Shown here one piece after another: positions 25,740 to 35,331 of a DNA stretch of 64,000 nt. The notes below the pieces were generated by a model, which saw only the letters and a list, made by a program, of their open reading frames with translations, was not told where the DNA came from and made no database searches. The DNA is from Flavobacterium sp. Root935 (GTDB lineage: Bacteria > Bacteroidota > Bacteroidia > Flavobacteriales > Flavobacteriaceae). The stretch lies in NCBI RefSeq assembly GCF_001429295.1, contig NZ_LMJL01000012.1, positions 300,137-364,136 of the forward strand, read 5' to 3'. Every line of letters starts with the position of its first letter. Position 1 is the stretch's first letter. A program made the translations under genes and the position numbers.

Positions 25740-26507
25740 TTACCTATTTTCCAGCCAGTTCAAAAAGGCGGTTGCTTTCTCTTTTCCTACCAACAATTTT
25801 TCTTCTGTTGGAATGGTTAATTTGATAATTAACTTACGAGAGAAATAATGTTCTGCCTCTCTAATTGCTGCAAAATTCACCAAATACTGCCTGTTGATCC
25901 TGAAGAATTGTATGGGCGATAACAGCTTATGAACCTCATCTAATGATTGTGTAATTTGATATTCAGTTTTATCAAAACACATGATGGTTGGAGTTTCATT
26001 TTTAATATAAAACAAAGCAATATTCTCGGTTAAAACTGTTTGGTATTTATTATTTTTAAAAACCAAAAAACTGCTTTTCCCTTTATTCTCGCCAGTTCGT
26101 GTCAATAAATACTCGAAATCTGGTATCATCTTTTTATTTCTTTGGAAGAAATTCTTCAGTTCTGCTGCTTTCTTAATAGCCTGTGCAATACTTTCTCTTG
26201 AAAATGGTTTCAATACGTAGTCAATTCCGTTTGACTTAAATGCCTCAATTGCATAGTCATCAAATGCGGTGCAGAATATTACTGGTGATACAACCTCTAC
26301 ATTTTTGAAAATTTCAAAACACAGACCATCTGCCAGCTGAATATCCATGAAAATAAGATCTGGCTGATCATTTTCTGACAGATAGCTCACGGCACCGTCT
26401 ATGCTCTGTATATACGACAAAATTTGAGTATCAGGTCTGATGCTCAGAATAAGCTGCCCAAGCGCTTTGGCTGTTTTTACCTCATCTTCAATTATTATGA
26501 TAGTCAT
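25740..26507 (-). CDS. LytTR-family response regulator
   Basis: A 255-residue response regulator. The receiver (about 1-120) has the acidic pair Glu7-Asp8, phospho-acceptor Asp55 (F-M-D-I-Q-L), a T-A switch region and K-P in Y-V-L-K-P-F. The C-terminal LytTR DNA-binding domain (about 150-255) has F-F-R-I-N-R-Q-Y-L-V-N near its end. It pairs with the LytS-type kinase encoded just upstream, whose stop overlaps this start by 20 nt. LytTR regulators bind promoters to control processes that range from cell-surface functions to solute transport, and targets here are unknown. It converges with the AraC gene at 24734. Confidence 0.93.
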   Translation of the reverse strand: MTIIIIEDEVKTAKALGQLILSIRPDTQILSYIQSIDGAVSYLSENDQPDLIFMDIQLADGLCFEIFKNVEVVSPVIFCTAFDDYAIEAFKSNGIDYVLKPFSRESIAQAIKKAAELKNFFQRNKKMIPDFEYLLTRTGENKGKSSFLVFKNNKYQTVLTENIALFYIKNETPTIMCFDKTEYQITQSLDEVHKLLSPIQFFRINRQYLVNFAAIREAEHYFSRKLIIKLTIPTEEKLLVGKEKATAFLNWLENR

Positions 26508-27504
26508 AGATCATTGGTATTTTTACTTTAAATATAGTTTCGGTTTTATCAATTTGAATTTCCTTATGAATTAAATGCATAAGTCGATTATTGATGTTAT
26601 CCAGACCAACACCTGTTGACAAAACACCTCTTTTGAGCTGTATTGGATTTTCAATAACTAAAAAATCGTTCTCTGAGTATAACCTGATTCGCAATGGTTT
26701 TTCAAGGGAAACCACGTTATGTTTGATGCAGTTTTCTATTAATAACTGAACAGTAAAAGGGGGAACTACAGACTCGTATTGTTTTTGATCCACTTCATTT
26801 ATCAGAACAAATCCATCTTCAAAACGCGCTTTGAGCAGAAACACATAAGAATCTAAAATTTGAAGTTCTTCTTTTAAGGGTATTAAATCTAACTTTCGGC
26901 TTTCGAGTGTAAAACGGTAAAAATCAGATAATTTTAAAATAAAGTCAGCACTCTGCGGATCCTGAATTTCTACCATAGATTTCAGCGTATTGAGGCTATT
27001 AAATAAAAAATGGGGATTTACCTGCTGTTTCAGTAATTCGTACTGCGCTCCTAGATTAACAGCATGCGTGCGTTCTAATTCCAGTCCCATCTTCTGGGTC
27101 TGATAGTTTTGAAAAAGCAGATGCAGAAACATATAAACAATCAGATTAATTAATACGCCCCGCAATTCAAACATGATTGGAGCATCCATTTTAGAAATCT
27201 GAAAAAGTTCCTGATGCCCAATTACCAGGATGACCATAATTAGAATCCCCAATATCACACTTAGTAAAAGTTTCCAGTTAAACAAACTTTTATTGGTACG
27301 CTGCGACGAGAATTTTGGAAGGCTGTAAATATTATAATACCAAATAAATATAGAGAACATTAAGGTAATCGAAGAATTGATGACAATATCTCCAGGAGTT
27401 GATCCAGCGTCAAATAACTTTGGTATCGAAGCAAGAACCGCCAATGCTATAGAACTTCCCCAAATCACCTTTCGGGAAACGTGAAAGTTTTTTACTTTTT
27501 CCAT
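26488..27504 (-). CDS. LytS-type sensor histidine kinase
   Basis: A membrane histidine kinase of the His_kinase/LytS type with four membrane helices in its first half. The phospho-acceptor segment is Q-Q-V-N-P-H-F-L-F-N-S-L-N, followed by a C-terminal ATPase domain with I-E-N-C-I-K-H-N and G-V-G-L-D-N-I-N-N-R. I take the start at 27504 (338 residues). The frame stays open to 27627, but that extension contains a strong terminator (27578-27610), lacks family features and lies upstream of a -7 box (27538-27545). Its end overlaps the response regulator start by 20 nt, so the two are co-translated. The signal is unknown. Confidence 0.88.
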   Translation of the reverse strand: MEKVKNFHVSRKVIWGSSIALAVLASIPKLFDAGSTPGDIVINSSITLMFSIFIWYYNIYSLPKFSSQRTNKSLFNWKLLLSVILGILIMVILVIGHQELFQISKMDAPIMFELRGVLINLIVYMFLHLLFQNYQTQKMGLELERTHAVNLGAQYELLKQQVNPHFLFNSLNTLKSMVEIQDPQSADFILKLSDFYRFTLESRKLDLIPLKEELQILDSYVFLLKARFEDGFVLINEVDQKQYESVVPPFTVQLLIENCIKHNVVSLEKPLRIRLYSENDFLVIENPIQLKRGVLSTGVGLDNINNRLMHLIHKEIQIDKTETIFKVKIPMIYDYHNN

Positions 27505-27537
27505 ATATTTTTTATGTGTTTTTAGATCTCGCTTTGT

Positions 27538-27545
27538 CAAAGATA
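27538..27545 (-). promoter_or_regulatory. -7 promoter box of the LytS/LytTR operon
   Basis: TATCTTTG on the minus strand fits TAnnTTTG. It lies 33 nt before the start chosen at 27504 and downstream of the terminator at 27578-27610. No TTG -33 is seen. Confidence 0.5.
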
Positions 27546-27577
27546 GGATATTTTGAAAGTATTTTTTAATCCCTAAA

Positions 27578-27610
27578 AAAATCGGAACAAAATATTTCTG
27601 TTCCGATTTT
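27578..27610 (-). terminator. Terminator of the hydrolase-Ohr-DUF1223 operon
   Basis: AAAATCGGAACA (27578-27589) pairs perfectly with TGTTCCGATTTT (27599-27610) around 9 nt and ends in a T run on the minus strand. Confidence 0.88.
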
Positions 27611-27773
27611 ATCTTTAGTAAGTTCAAATTTCAAAGCCAAAGTGCCTTATTCTCCTGCATTAACAACATGATATTTTCTTTTATAATAAGATCACTTTTA
27701 TTACGCTTAAAACTTTTGGTACGTTTTTCTTCCGGCATTTTACTGCAACAGGATAAGCTTAAAAAAACTGTTT

Positions 27774-28541
27774 TCATAAAATCGGAGATTGTTGTAACAC
27801 AGCTCGTGATGCTCCCATAACACTTCCTGTATTATTGTCCTGAATAAAACCAATCACTTCAAAATCTTTTGTATTAATTTTTTTTGGCAGATGAATCCAT
27901 ACTATTCCTTCTTTATCTTTTAAAGCTGACGACTGTAAATGACGAACAATTTGATAATGCGATAGAATGCGGTTAGCATTCTCCCCTCTTTTTACATTGC
28001 TTTTAGCTGTTTTCTGAACAATTGCAAGTAATAAGCTGCTATTTTTAAAAACGCCTTCTATATTGTAATTTACTTTAAGATTATTATTGGCCTGGGTACC
28101 TTCGAGAAATAATTTGACAGCAGCAGGTTTTGAAAGTGCAGACTTGATTCCGTTTCTAACAATAGTTTCCTGCGAAGCAATATAATCAGTTTTTCCGTTT
28201 ACAACCAGCTGTGGTGTATAAATTGGTTCTTTTCCCAGAAATTTTGCATAATCGTACTGCCTTTTGGTATAAGCTGAATTGCTAAAGACATCTTTCCATC
28301 CTTGCCTGTCCCAATAATCGACATGATAAGCCAAAATATAAACCTCATGGTTTCTATATTCACTTTGGATTCTTCCCATCAGTTCATCTGCGGGCGGACA
28401 GCTTGAGCAGCCTTCAGAAGTGTATAATTCTAATAAAGCAAAACCTTTCTCTGCTCTTTTATCTGGATTTTGCCCTAACACAGCCATTCCTATTAAAAGC
28501 ATCAATGTGATGAAAACTGGTAATAATTGTATCTTTTTCAT
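27774..28541 (-). CDS. DUF1223 thioredoxin-like secreted protein
   Basis: A 255-residue exported protein (signal peptide about 1-23) of the DUF1223 family, which has a thioredoxin-like fold. The C-x-x-C motif is in S-E-G-C-S-S-C-P-P-A-D (Cys45, Cys48). It is followed by the conserved H-V-D-Y-W-D-R-Q-G-W-K-D and the cis-proline-like Y-T-P-Q-L-V-V-N-G. A redox role in the periplasm is likely, but no reaction is established for the family. It lies 53 nt after the Ohr gene and is the last gene of the hydrolase-Ohr-DUF1223 operon, closed by the terminator at 27578-27610. Its neighbours fit an oxidative-stress function. Confidence 0.85.
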   Translation of the reverse strand: MKKIQLLPVFITLMLLIGMAVLGQNPDKRAEKGFALLELYTSEGCSSCPPADELMGRIQSEYRNHEVYILAYHVDYWDRQGWKDVFSNSAYTKRQYDYAKFLGKEPIYTPQLVVNGKTDYIASQETIVRNGIKSALSKPAAVKLFLEGTQANNNLKVNYNIEGVFKNSSLLLAIVQKTAKSNVKRGENANRILSHYQIVRHLQSSALKDKEGIVWIHLPKKINTKDFEVIGFIQDNNTGSVMGASRAVLQQSPIL

Positions 28542-28594
28542 GATGTAAATTGACTATAATAAGCCTCATTCGAAGAGACTTTGATTTTAAATGT

Positions 28595-29005
28595 TTAAAG
28601 GATATTAATTTCAACATTAATATTTCCTCTTACTGCTTTAGAGTAAGGACAGGTCTGATGTGCTTCATCCGCTACTTTTCTTGCTGTGTGAGGATCTAGA
28701 CCTGGCAGACTAATATTCAATCTTGCCTGAAGAGAATACGCGCCTTCTGCCACGCACAAGTCTACTTCAGCATCTACCGAAGTATCCGACGGAAGTTTAA
28801 TATTTAACTTTGAGGCGGCAATTCCCATTGCACCAATAAAACATGCTGACCAGCCTGCCGCCAAAAGTTGTTCCGGATTTGTCCCAGAACGTGAAGAACC
28901 TGGAGAACTAAGTTTAATATTCAATTGTTCATCTGAACTTTGTGATGCTCCTTCGCGGCCGCCGGTCGTGTGTGTCCTGCCTGTGTATAAAATTTTTGTT
29001 TCCAT
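28595..29005 (-). CDS. ohr: OsmC/Ohr-family organic hydroperoxide reductase
   Basis: A 136-residue cytosolic protein of Ohr length. It begins with the K-I-L-Y-T-G-R-T-H-T-T-G-G-R-E-G motif typical of Ohr rather than OsmC. The two redox cysteines are present: Cys55 in G-W-S-A-C-F and Cys119 in T-C-P-Y-S-K-A. Ohr reduces organic hydroperoxides through these thiols. Many Ohr genes are controlled by an OhrR/MarR repressor; none is visible here. Instead the gene lies 60 nt after an alpha/beta hydrolase whose promoter carries the tandem AraC boxes, so an AraC-type activator may drive it. The DUF1223 gene follows after 53 nt. Confidence 0.92.
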   Translation of the reverse strand: METKILYTGRTHTTGGREGASQSSDEQLNIKLSSPGSSRSGTNPEQLLAAGWSACFIGAMGIAASKLNIKLPSDTSVDAEVDLCVAEGAYSLQARLNISLPGLDPHTARKVADEAHQTCPYSKAVRGNINVEINIL

Positions 29006-29065
29006 AATTTTTTAATTGTGTGTTGTGAAATGTTAATTGTATGTTCTGCTTGCTTTTTACTTTAT

Positions 29066-30106
29066 TTATTTTTTACTTAAATTATCGACGTCTATAATTG
29101 CTTTTGCAAATGCCTGTGGATCTTCTTGAGGAACATTATGTCCGATGCCTTTGAGGATTCTGTGTTCATATTTTCCTTTGAATTTGTCTGCGTACGCTTT
29201 TCCATCGGCGAAAGCACCGTCAAAATCGCTTCCTATTGTAATAGTAGGTACTTTAATTGCAGGTCTTGCGGCCAAACGTTTTTCTAAACTATCGTATTTA
29301 GATTCTCCCGCTTCAAGTGATTGTCTCCATCTGTAATTATGAATAACGATTGCTACGTGGTCCGGATTATCAAAAGACTGCGCCGTTTGATCGTAAGTCG
29401 CTTTATCGAACTTCCATAATGGCGAGGCTATCTGCCAGATTTGTTTATTAAACTCGTAGGTATTTTGAGTGTATCCTAATTTTCCTCTTTCTGTTGCAAA
29501 GTAATATTGATACCACCATCCTAATTCTGCTTTTGGAGGCAGCGGTTTTAAATTAGCTTCAAGATTTACAACCAAATAACCGCTGACAGAAACTAATCCT
29601 TGTAAACGTTCAGGCCAAAGTGCCGCCATAACAACCGCTGTCCTAGCTCCCCAATCAAAACCTCCAATAATGGCTTTATCAATTTTAAGCGCATCCATCA
29701 AAGCAATAATATCAGTTGCTAATGCCGCTTGCTGTCCGTTTCTAAAAGTATCTTTCGAAAGGAATGTCGTAGTTCCAGATCCCCTTAAATATGGAGTGAT
29801 TACTCTATAGCCTTTTGCTGCTAAAATAGGAACCACTTCCTTATAACTGTGAATATCATAAGGCCAGCCGTGGAGCAGTATTACAGTAGTTCCGTTGGAA
29901 GGCCCAGCTTCAGTATAGCCTACGTTTAATAAACCAGCATTAACTTGTTTTAATGTTCCCAAAGCAGGACTTATTGTTACTGCATTTGGTTTCTGGTTTT
30001 CTGATTGTGCATTGACAGCATTAAAGCTTAAAAAAAGAGCAGTAATTAAAAATACCTTAGAAGTTAAAGCTGTTATACGGTTGGTGATTTTTGATATTGT
30101 TTTCAT
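29066..30106 (-). CDS. Secreted alpha/beta hydrolase, epoxide-hydrolase-like
   Basis: A 346-residue protein with a signal peptide (about 1-34, V-N-A-Q). H-G-W-P (79-82) is followed by the nucleophile elbow G-G-F-D-W-G-A-R with Asp151 in place of Ser. An Asp nucleophile and a C-terminal G-I-G-H are features of epoxide hydrolases and haloalkane dehalogenases, so hydrolysis of an epoxide or related small molecule is likely; the substrate is open. It is the first gene of an operon with ohr and DUF1223. Its promoter has the TACTTTTG box (30158-30151) and two TTGTCC-type boxes at the same spacing as the cupin gene. Confidence 0.87.
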   Translation of the reverse strand: MKTISKITNRITALTSKVFLITALFLSFNAVNAQSENQKPNAVTISPALGTLKQVNAGLLNVGYTEAGPSNGTTVILLHGWPYDIHSYKEVVPILAAKGYRVITPYLRGSGTTTFLSKDTFRNGQQAALATDIIALMDALKIDKAIIGGFDWGARTAVVMAALWPERLQGLVSVSGYLVVNLEANLKPLPPKAELGWWYQYYFATERGKLGYTQNTYEFNKQIWQIASPLWKFDKATYDQTAQSFDNPDHVAIVIHNYRWRQSLEAGESKYDSLEKRLAARPAIKVPTITIGSDFDGAFADGKAYADKFKGKYEHRILKGIGHNVPQEDPQAFAKAIIDVDNLSKK

Positions 30107-30150
30107 AATCCTGATGTTTTAATCATTTACCTATTAGTTAATTTATTAGC

Positions 30151-30158
30151 CAAAAGTA
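30151..30158 (-). promoter_or_regulatory. -7 promoter box of the hydrolase-ohr-DUF1223 operon
   Basis: TACTTTTG on the minus strand, identical to the cupin-gene box, lies 44 nt before the start codon at 30106. Confidence 0.65.
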
Positions 30159-30195
30159 TGGCTGCAGTTCCGCTTTTAAAATCAGAAAATATCCC

Positions 30196-30226
30196 AAACG
30201 GACAAACTAGGGCGTGAAATGGACAG
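30196..30226 (-). promoter_or_regulatory. Tandem AraC-type boxes upstream of the hydrolase operon
   Basis: AAACGGACAA (30196-30205) and AAATGGACAG (30217-30226) on the plus strand are direct repeats offset by 21 nt. The proximal copy is 37 nt from the -7 box, the same geometry as at the cupin and DoxX genes. Confidence 0.65.
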
Positions 30227-30605
30227 GCTTAAATTTGAAAATTCTATATAAAAAAATAACCTGCAGGTGCAGGCTGATTTAAGAAAAAAACTAAATGATT
30301 AAAAAGGAAAAAGAAAGCTCTAAAAAAGCATTGCCATAAGGATATGCAACGCAATAAGCATCAAGAAGAAAACAAAAGTTATTGAAATCAGTTATGAGTA
30401 CAAAACTGACTTATTGATTCTGTCTCGAAAAAATCACATCGTTAATAGTAATGATTTGTGAAATTTATAATCCATATCTGCCAAGATTTGAATGGCGGTA
30501 TGTGTTTTTTCACATAGATAATGAAGTCACGTACAATTAAAAAGCACACCTGTACAATGCTATAAACAAATTAGTTATAACAAAAGAACTTCACCAGAGA
30601 ACTGC

Positions 30606-30986
30606 CTATAATATTTCATCAAGGACTGATTTTAGTTCCTCAAATGTATCAGGCTTTGAAATATATTTTACGATCGTATCGTTTTTTAAAAGCCAGGGAA
30701 TCATAATATGCTCATCTGGTGTTGAAAACATTACCACTTCAATATTTGCCAGCCTGTCATAACTGCGTAGACGGCGTATAAATTCCAGCCCATTTATAAA
30801 AGGCATATTATAATCCAGTAATATCAAATCAGGAAGTTTATCAGTAGAATTGAGTTCTGAAAGCGCTTTTATAGGATTGCCCGCAGTGCGGCAGTTCACT
30901 TCTTTATTCAGAGAGCTGATGGCATCCATAAAATTGGTAATATCGTCATCATCATCATCCACAAGAAATATCTCTTTTCTTAACAT
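30606..30986 (-). CDS. Single-domain response regulator (CheY/Rcp-like)
   Basis: A 126-residue lone receiver with no output domain. An unusual run of aspartates (residues 10-15) supplies the acidic pocket. Asp58 in L-L-D-Y-N-M-P is the phospho-acceptor, Ser88 the switch residue, and Lys111 in I-S-K-P the conserved lysine. The N-x-M-P loop and the D-D-D stretch resemble the Rcp1-type receivers that pair with hybrid or phytochrome-like kinases. No kinase gene is next to it, so its partner is elsewhere. It lies between the stress cluster and the xylan locus, on the same strand as the latter but 282 nt beyond its last gene; no functional link is shown. Confidence 0.9.
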   Translation of the reverse strand: MLRKEIFLVDDDDDDITNFMDAISSLNKEVNCRTAGNPIKALSELNSTDKLPDLILLDYNMPFINGLEFIRRLRSYDRLANIEVVMFSTPDEHIMIPWLLKNDTIVKYISKPDTFEELKSVLDEIL

Positions 30987-31268
30987 ATAATCTAATTTAA
31001 TAATCTATAATCTTGACAACAGTTAATAATAACCTTAAATATAAGATTATTTTTAATTAAAAGACAAAGAAGACACAAAAAACTCCCTTTTGATACAAGA
31101 ATAAAAAAAATACTCAGGTTTTTGTCTAATCCTTGTACTAAACAATCAACCTGAGCTATTTTTCCGTACTTCACTGTTCAAAATAAGATAAAAACACTTA
31201 AAAGAAATATTATATACTATTAATGATAATGAATATGAGAACCCCAGCACTGAGCTGAAAAATTCGAT

Positions 31269-32417
<1,149 letters not shown>

Positions 32418-33713
32418 TTAACTCTTTGAAGTTATAATCTGGTAGTTCCCGCTAAGATGCATTAAACTGAAGAGATACATTAATCCATCATAATAGGGAT
32501 CAAAATAACCGTCTTCATAAGGTTCAAGTTTGGCATTCCAGACAGCATGAACAAAATCCATACTTGCTTTATCTTTATTTACTAATGATGCTGCAGCGGC
32601 GGTTCCTACTAAACCAATTGAATGTCTGAGTTTTTTAACAGGGCCGGCTTGAAGAATAAAATCGGGAGTAGAACCATCAAGATTAAACTGATCTTCATAC
32701 TTGTCTAATCCTTTAGATCTAAGAAAATTTTGAAAACGCTTCGCATAGTCTTCCTGCCATTCTTTATCTTTTCCGTACCAAGTATAATCCATGGCAATGT
32801 TCATAGGAACTCGCCAAGAATCATAACGGAATCCAGGAGGCATCCAAGGTGTCGGATGCGGTTCTCCATTAAATTCTGTATAATCTGAATTTAGCCCCGT
32901 CACAGGATGACAGGCTTTATGTAAAAAATTACGCGAAACATCGGCGCATTCTTTATAAAACTGCTCATGACCGTCTTTAGCATACAATGCCCATATTTCA
33001 TAAAATGCAGGAACATGATAAGAAGGATCTGTCCAGTTGTAACCTCCTCCTTCTGGCACAAAGGAAATTTGTTTGTGCTCAATATTTATAATATTATGAA
33101 CATTCGCTGTACCATCTTTTTTCCACATGGCATCTAAAATTCTTCTGGCTTCTTTATAGTAATTTATTCCTGTATAGTTACCCCATTTATTAGAAGCAAA
33201 AAGCAGACTGGTTATAAAATACAATTCCCCGTCTGAGGCAGAGCCGGGAGAATTTTGTTTTTTGGTCTTTGGATCTACACTCCAAGCAAAATATCCTTCT
33301 CTTGGTCCTTCTTGATGCTGCATGTATTTTACAGACCACCTCCATAAACGATCAAAAACATCTTTTTTATTGAGCTGAACGGCAACCATCATTCCGTATG
33401 ACATTCCTTCTGTACGGGCATCTTTATTTTTAACATCAGAAACATATCCTAAAGTTTCTCCTTCTTCAAAATATGCTTTGTTTGGCCCTTCGAATATATC
33501 ATAATAGGCTTTGGCTACTTTCTTGTCTATTTCGTCTTGGCTGTAACCTGCTTCCTTAAAGAGATTTCTATATTGCGGTCTTTCGGATTGTGTTTTTTCC
33601 GTCTTCTTTTTTTCCTGTGCAGTAACTCGAATGGGTGTTGTCATGATGACGATCATCAAAAAAAACGAAATTTTAATTACAGACCTGCTTGAGTTTTTTT
33701 TATATACAACCAT
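32418..33713 (-). CDS. GH8 reducing-end xylose-releasing exo-oligoxylanase
   Basis: A 431-residue GH8 protein. A long N-terminus holds a membrane-type signal (about 12-32, ending V-T-A-Q). The (alpha/alpha)6 domain follows, with T-E-G-M-S-Y-G-M-M (101-109), where Glu102 fits the general acid, and S-A-S-D-G-E carrying a conserved Asp. Overall sequence fits the Rex subgroup, which removes single xyloses from the reducing end of xylo-oligosaccharides, rather than endo-acting cellulases of GH8. It follows susD after a 112-nt gap containing a 12-bp hairpin (33757-33785), and precedes the CE1 gene by 27 nt. Xylan context supports the assignment. Confidence 0.88.
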   Translation of the reverse strand: MVVYKKNSSRSVIKISFFLMIVIMTTPIRVTAQEKKKTEKTQSERPQYRNLFKEAGYSQDEIDKKVAKAYYDIFEGPNKAYFEEGETLGYVSDVKNKDARTEGMSYGMMVAVQLNKKDVFDRLWRWSVKYMQHQEGPREGYFAWSVDPKTKKQNSPGSASDGELYFITSLLFASNKWGNYTGINYYKEARRILDAMWKKDGTANVHNIINIEHKQISFVPEGGGYNWTDPSYHVPAFYEIWALYAKDGHEQFYKECADVSRNFLHKACHPVTGLNSDYTEFNGEPHPTPWMPPGFRYDSWRVPMNIAMDYTWYGKDKEWQEDYAKRFQNFLRSKGLDKYEDQFNLDGSTPDFILQAGPVKKLRHSIGLVGTAAAASLVNKDKASMDFVHAVWNAKLEPYEDGYFDPYYDGLMYLFSLMHLSGNYQIITSKS

Positions 33714-33756
33714 ATTTATTTTTTTAAATATATTCCTAATCAGAAAACCGTAAACA

Positions 33757-33785
33757 ATAAACAGCGCAGTAAATGCGCTGTTTAT
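33757..33785 (-). terminator. 12-bp hairpin between susD and the GH8 gene
   Basis: ATAAACAGCGCA (33757-33768) pairs perfectly with TGCGCTGTTTAT (33774-33785) around a 5-nt loop. The tail on the minus strand has only short T runs, so it may attenuate or protect the mRNA end rather than terminate fully. It begins about 40 nt after the susD stop. Confidence 0.65.
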
Positions 33786-33825
33786 ACAAAACTAACTTAA
33801 CTTAAACTAACCAAAATTTAAAACC

Positions 33826-35322
33826 TTAATAACCAGGATTATTATCACTTGGTTTTATTTTAGGATTAGACGAGGTTTCTCTGTTTGGTATTGGCCATAA
33901 CTCGCTTTTACCAGCAGTAAAACCTGTTCCTTGTAATACAGTACTTGCTATACCCCATCTTATAATATCATCAAAACGAGATTGCTCTCCGGCAAATTCT
34001 ACCTGACGTTCGTGCACAATTGCTGCAAAAACAGCGTCTTTTGTTGGTGCAATATTAGTTGTCAGATTTGCTCTATCGCGCACTTCTTTAATGTATGCTA
34101 TTGCAGCTGTCTGAGAACCTCCGTTTCTTTGGTTTTCGCATTCGGCTTTCATCAGCAGTACATCTGCATAACGCATTACTTTAAAGTTAATGCTTGATCG
34201 GGTTGCTTCATCTTCTCTATTGTAATAGTTTTGGTATTTTTTCCAGCCGGCTCTTCTAATACCTGCAGAGGTAGTAAAGTTACCTGCTACCATTACCTTT
34301 GTTCCTTTTAAATAAGAGGAACCTGGCACATAAAAAGTATCGCCAAAACGATTATCACCTGCTTCATATGAATCTAAAAGATTATCTGACGGATAAACAT
34401 TGTACCAGCTAAGATTTCCATATTCCTGACCTCTAAGCGTTGACTCATCAAAGCCTGTTCCTCCGCTATCACCAACAGCTCCCCATTGATCACCTGTTCC
34501 ATTTTTTTCGTCAAACTCAATTTCAAAAATAGATTCTTTACCATGTTCTGTTTCTTCCATAAAGTTGTTGTAAAAATTGCCTTTATCTTCGAGGCTGTAA
34601 CTGGTCACATTATTAAAGGCTGCTAAGGCTTCATCGTATTTTTTTTGATATAACAATACTTTACCCAAATGTGCATAAGCCACTTCTCTATTAGCCCTTC
34701 CTGCTGATTCTGATGCTTTGGGTAAAAGATTTTGCGATGCAAATACAAGATCTTCTTCAATCAAGGCATACACTTCTGCTTTAGGACTTCTTGCGTTTCC
34801 AATAATAGTACCTGATTTATAAATTGGTAAATCTCCAAAACGTCTTACTAATAGAAAATAATAGTATGCTCTTAAAAAATGAGCTTCTCCTAAATATTTA
34901 TTCTTTTTTTCCTGAGATAAAACAGAATTTGGAAGAGCATTGATTTTTTCTTCGTTATCCAGTACAAAATTAGCTCTGGATATTCCTATATAACAAGATT
35001 CCCAGTAATATTGAATAATATCGTTTCCTCCGTTAAAAGAAAAATCCTGAAAAGGTTTTTTGTTACCTTCTAACTGTGGGTTTCCTAAAGCATCATGCCC
35101 CATAAGATCCATCGCGAAGAAAAGATTTCTGCCATAGAGTCCTCTTGTCTGAAGATTTGCATACGAAGCATTTACTGCAGACTGCACTTGTGCTTCGGTT
35201 TTAAAGAAAGTTTCAGGCGATAAAGTATTGGGATTATTCAATTCTAATTCGCTAGTGTCACATGAAGTTATGGTTAAAACCCCAGACAGTACTATAAGTA
35301 TATATTTTATTTTTCTCATCAT
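33826..35322 (-). CDS. SusD/RagB-family lipoprotein, second xylan block
   Basis: A 498-residue SusD-like lipoprotein: lipobox I-T-S-C (Cys21), then the L-N-N-P-N start of the mature chain. Helical repeats include G-E-A-H-F-L-R-A-Y-Y-Y-F. The C-terminal part has M-R-Y-A-D-V-L-L-M-K-A-E and H-E-R-Q-V-E-F-A-G-E-x-x-R-F-D-D-I-I-R-W, and the end is N-N-P-G-Y. It is the surface lid and glycan receptor for the SusC encoded 9 nt upstream. It differs clearly from the longer SusD at 59546-61486, so the two porters in this locus probably take up different xylan fragments. A hairpin follows the gene. Confidence 0.95.
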   Translation of the reverse strand: MMRKIKYILIVLSGVLTITSCDTSELELNNPNTLSPETFFKTEAQVQSAVNASYANLQTRGLYGRNLFFAMDLMGHDALGNPQLEGNKKPFQDFSFNGGNDIIQYYWESCYIGISRANFVLDNEEKINALPNSVLSQEKKNKYLGEAHFLRAYYYFLLVRRFGDLPIYKSGTIIGNARSPKAEVYALIEEDLVFASQNLLPKASESAGRANREVAYAHLGKVLLYQKKYDEALAAFNNVTSYSLEDKGNFYNNFMEETEHGKESIFEIEFDEKNGTGDQWGAVGDSGGTGFDESTLRGQEYGNLSWYNVYPSDNLLDSYEAGDNRFGDTFYVPGSSYLKGTKVMVAGNFTTSAGIRRAGWKKYQNYYNREDEATRSSINFKVMRYADVLLMKAECENQRNGGSQTAAIAYIKEVRDRANLTTNIAPTKDAVFAAIVHERQVEFAGEQSRFDDIIRWGIASTVLQGTGFTAGKSELWPIPNRETSSNPKIKPSDNNPGY

Positions 35323-35331
35323 CTTTAAATA

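Larger units (their letters stand above)
30107..30605. other. 499-nt gap with the hydrolase promoter; otherwise nothing clear
   Basis: The left 120 nt hold the promoter and AraC boxes of the hydrolase operon. The rest (30240-30605) is AT-rich with only a weak 6-bp hairpin at 30263-30276. No gene was recognised. Confidence 0.5.

Noticed and set aside
30263..30276. CCTGCAGGTGCAGG hairpin followed by T's on the minus strand
   Set aside because: Stem of 6 bp with a 2-nt loop, 330 nt from the nearest gene end; not reliable.
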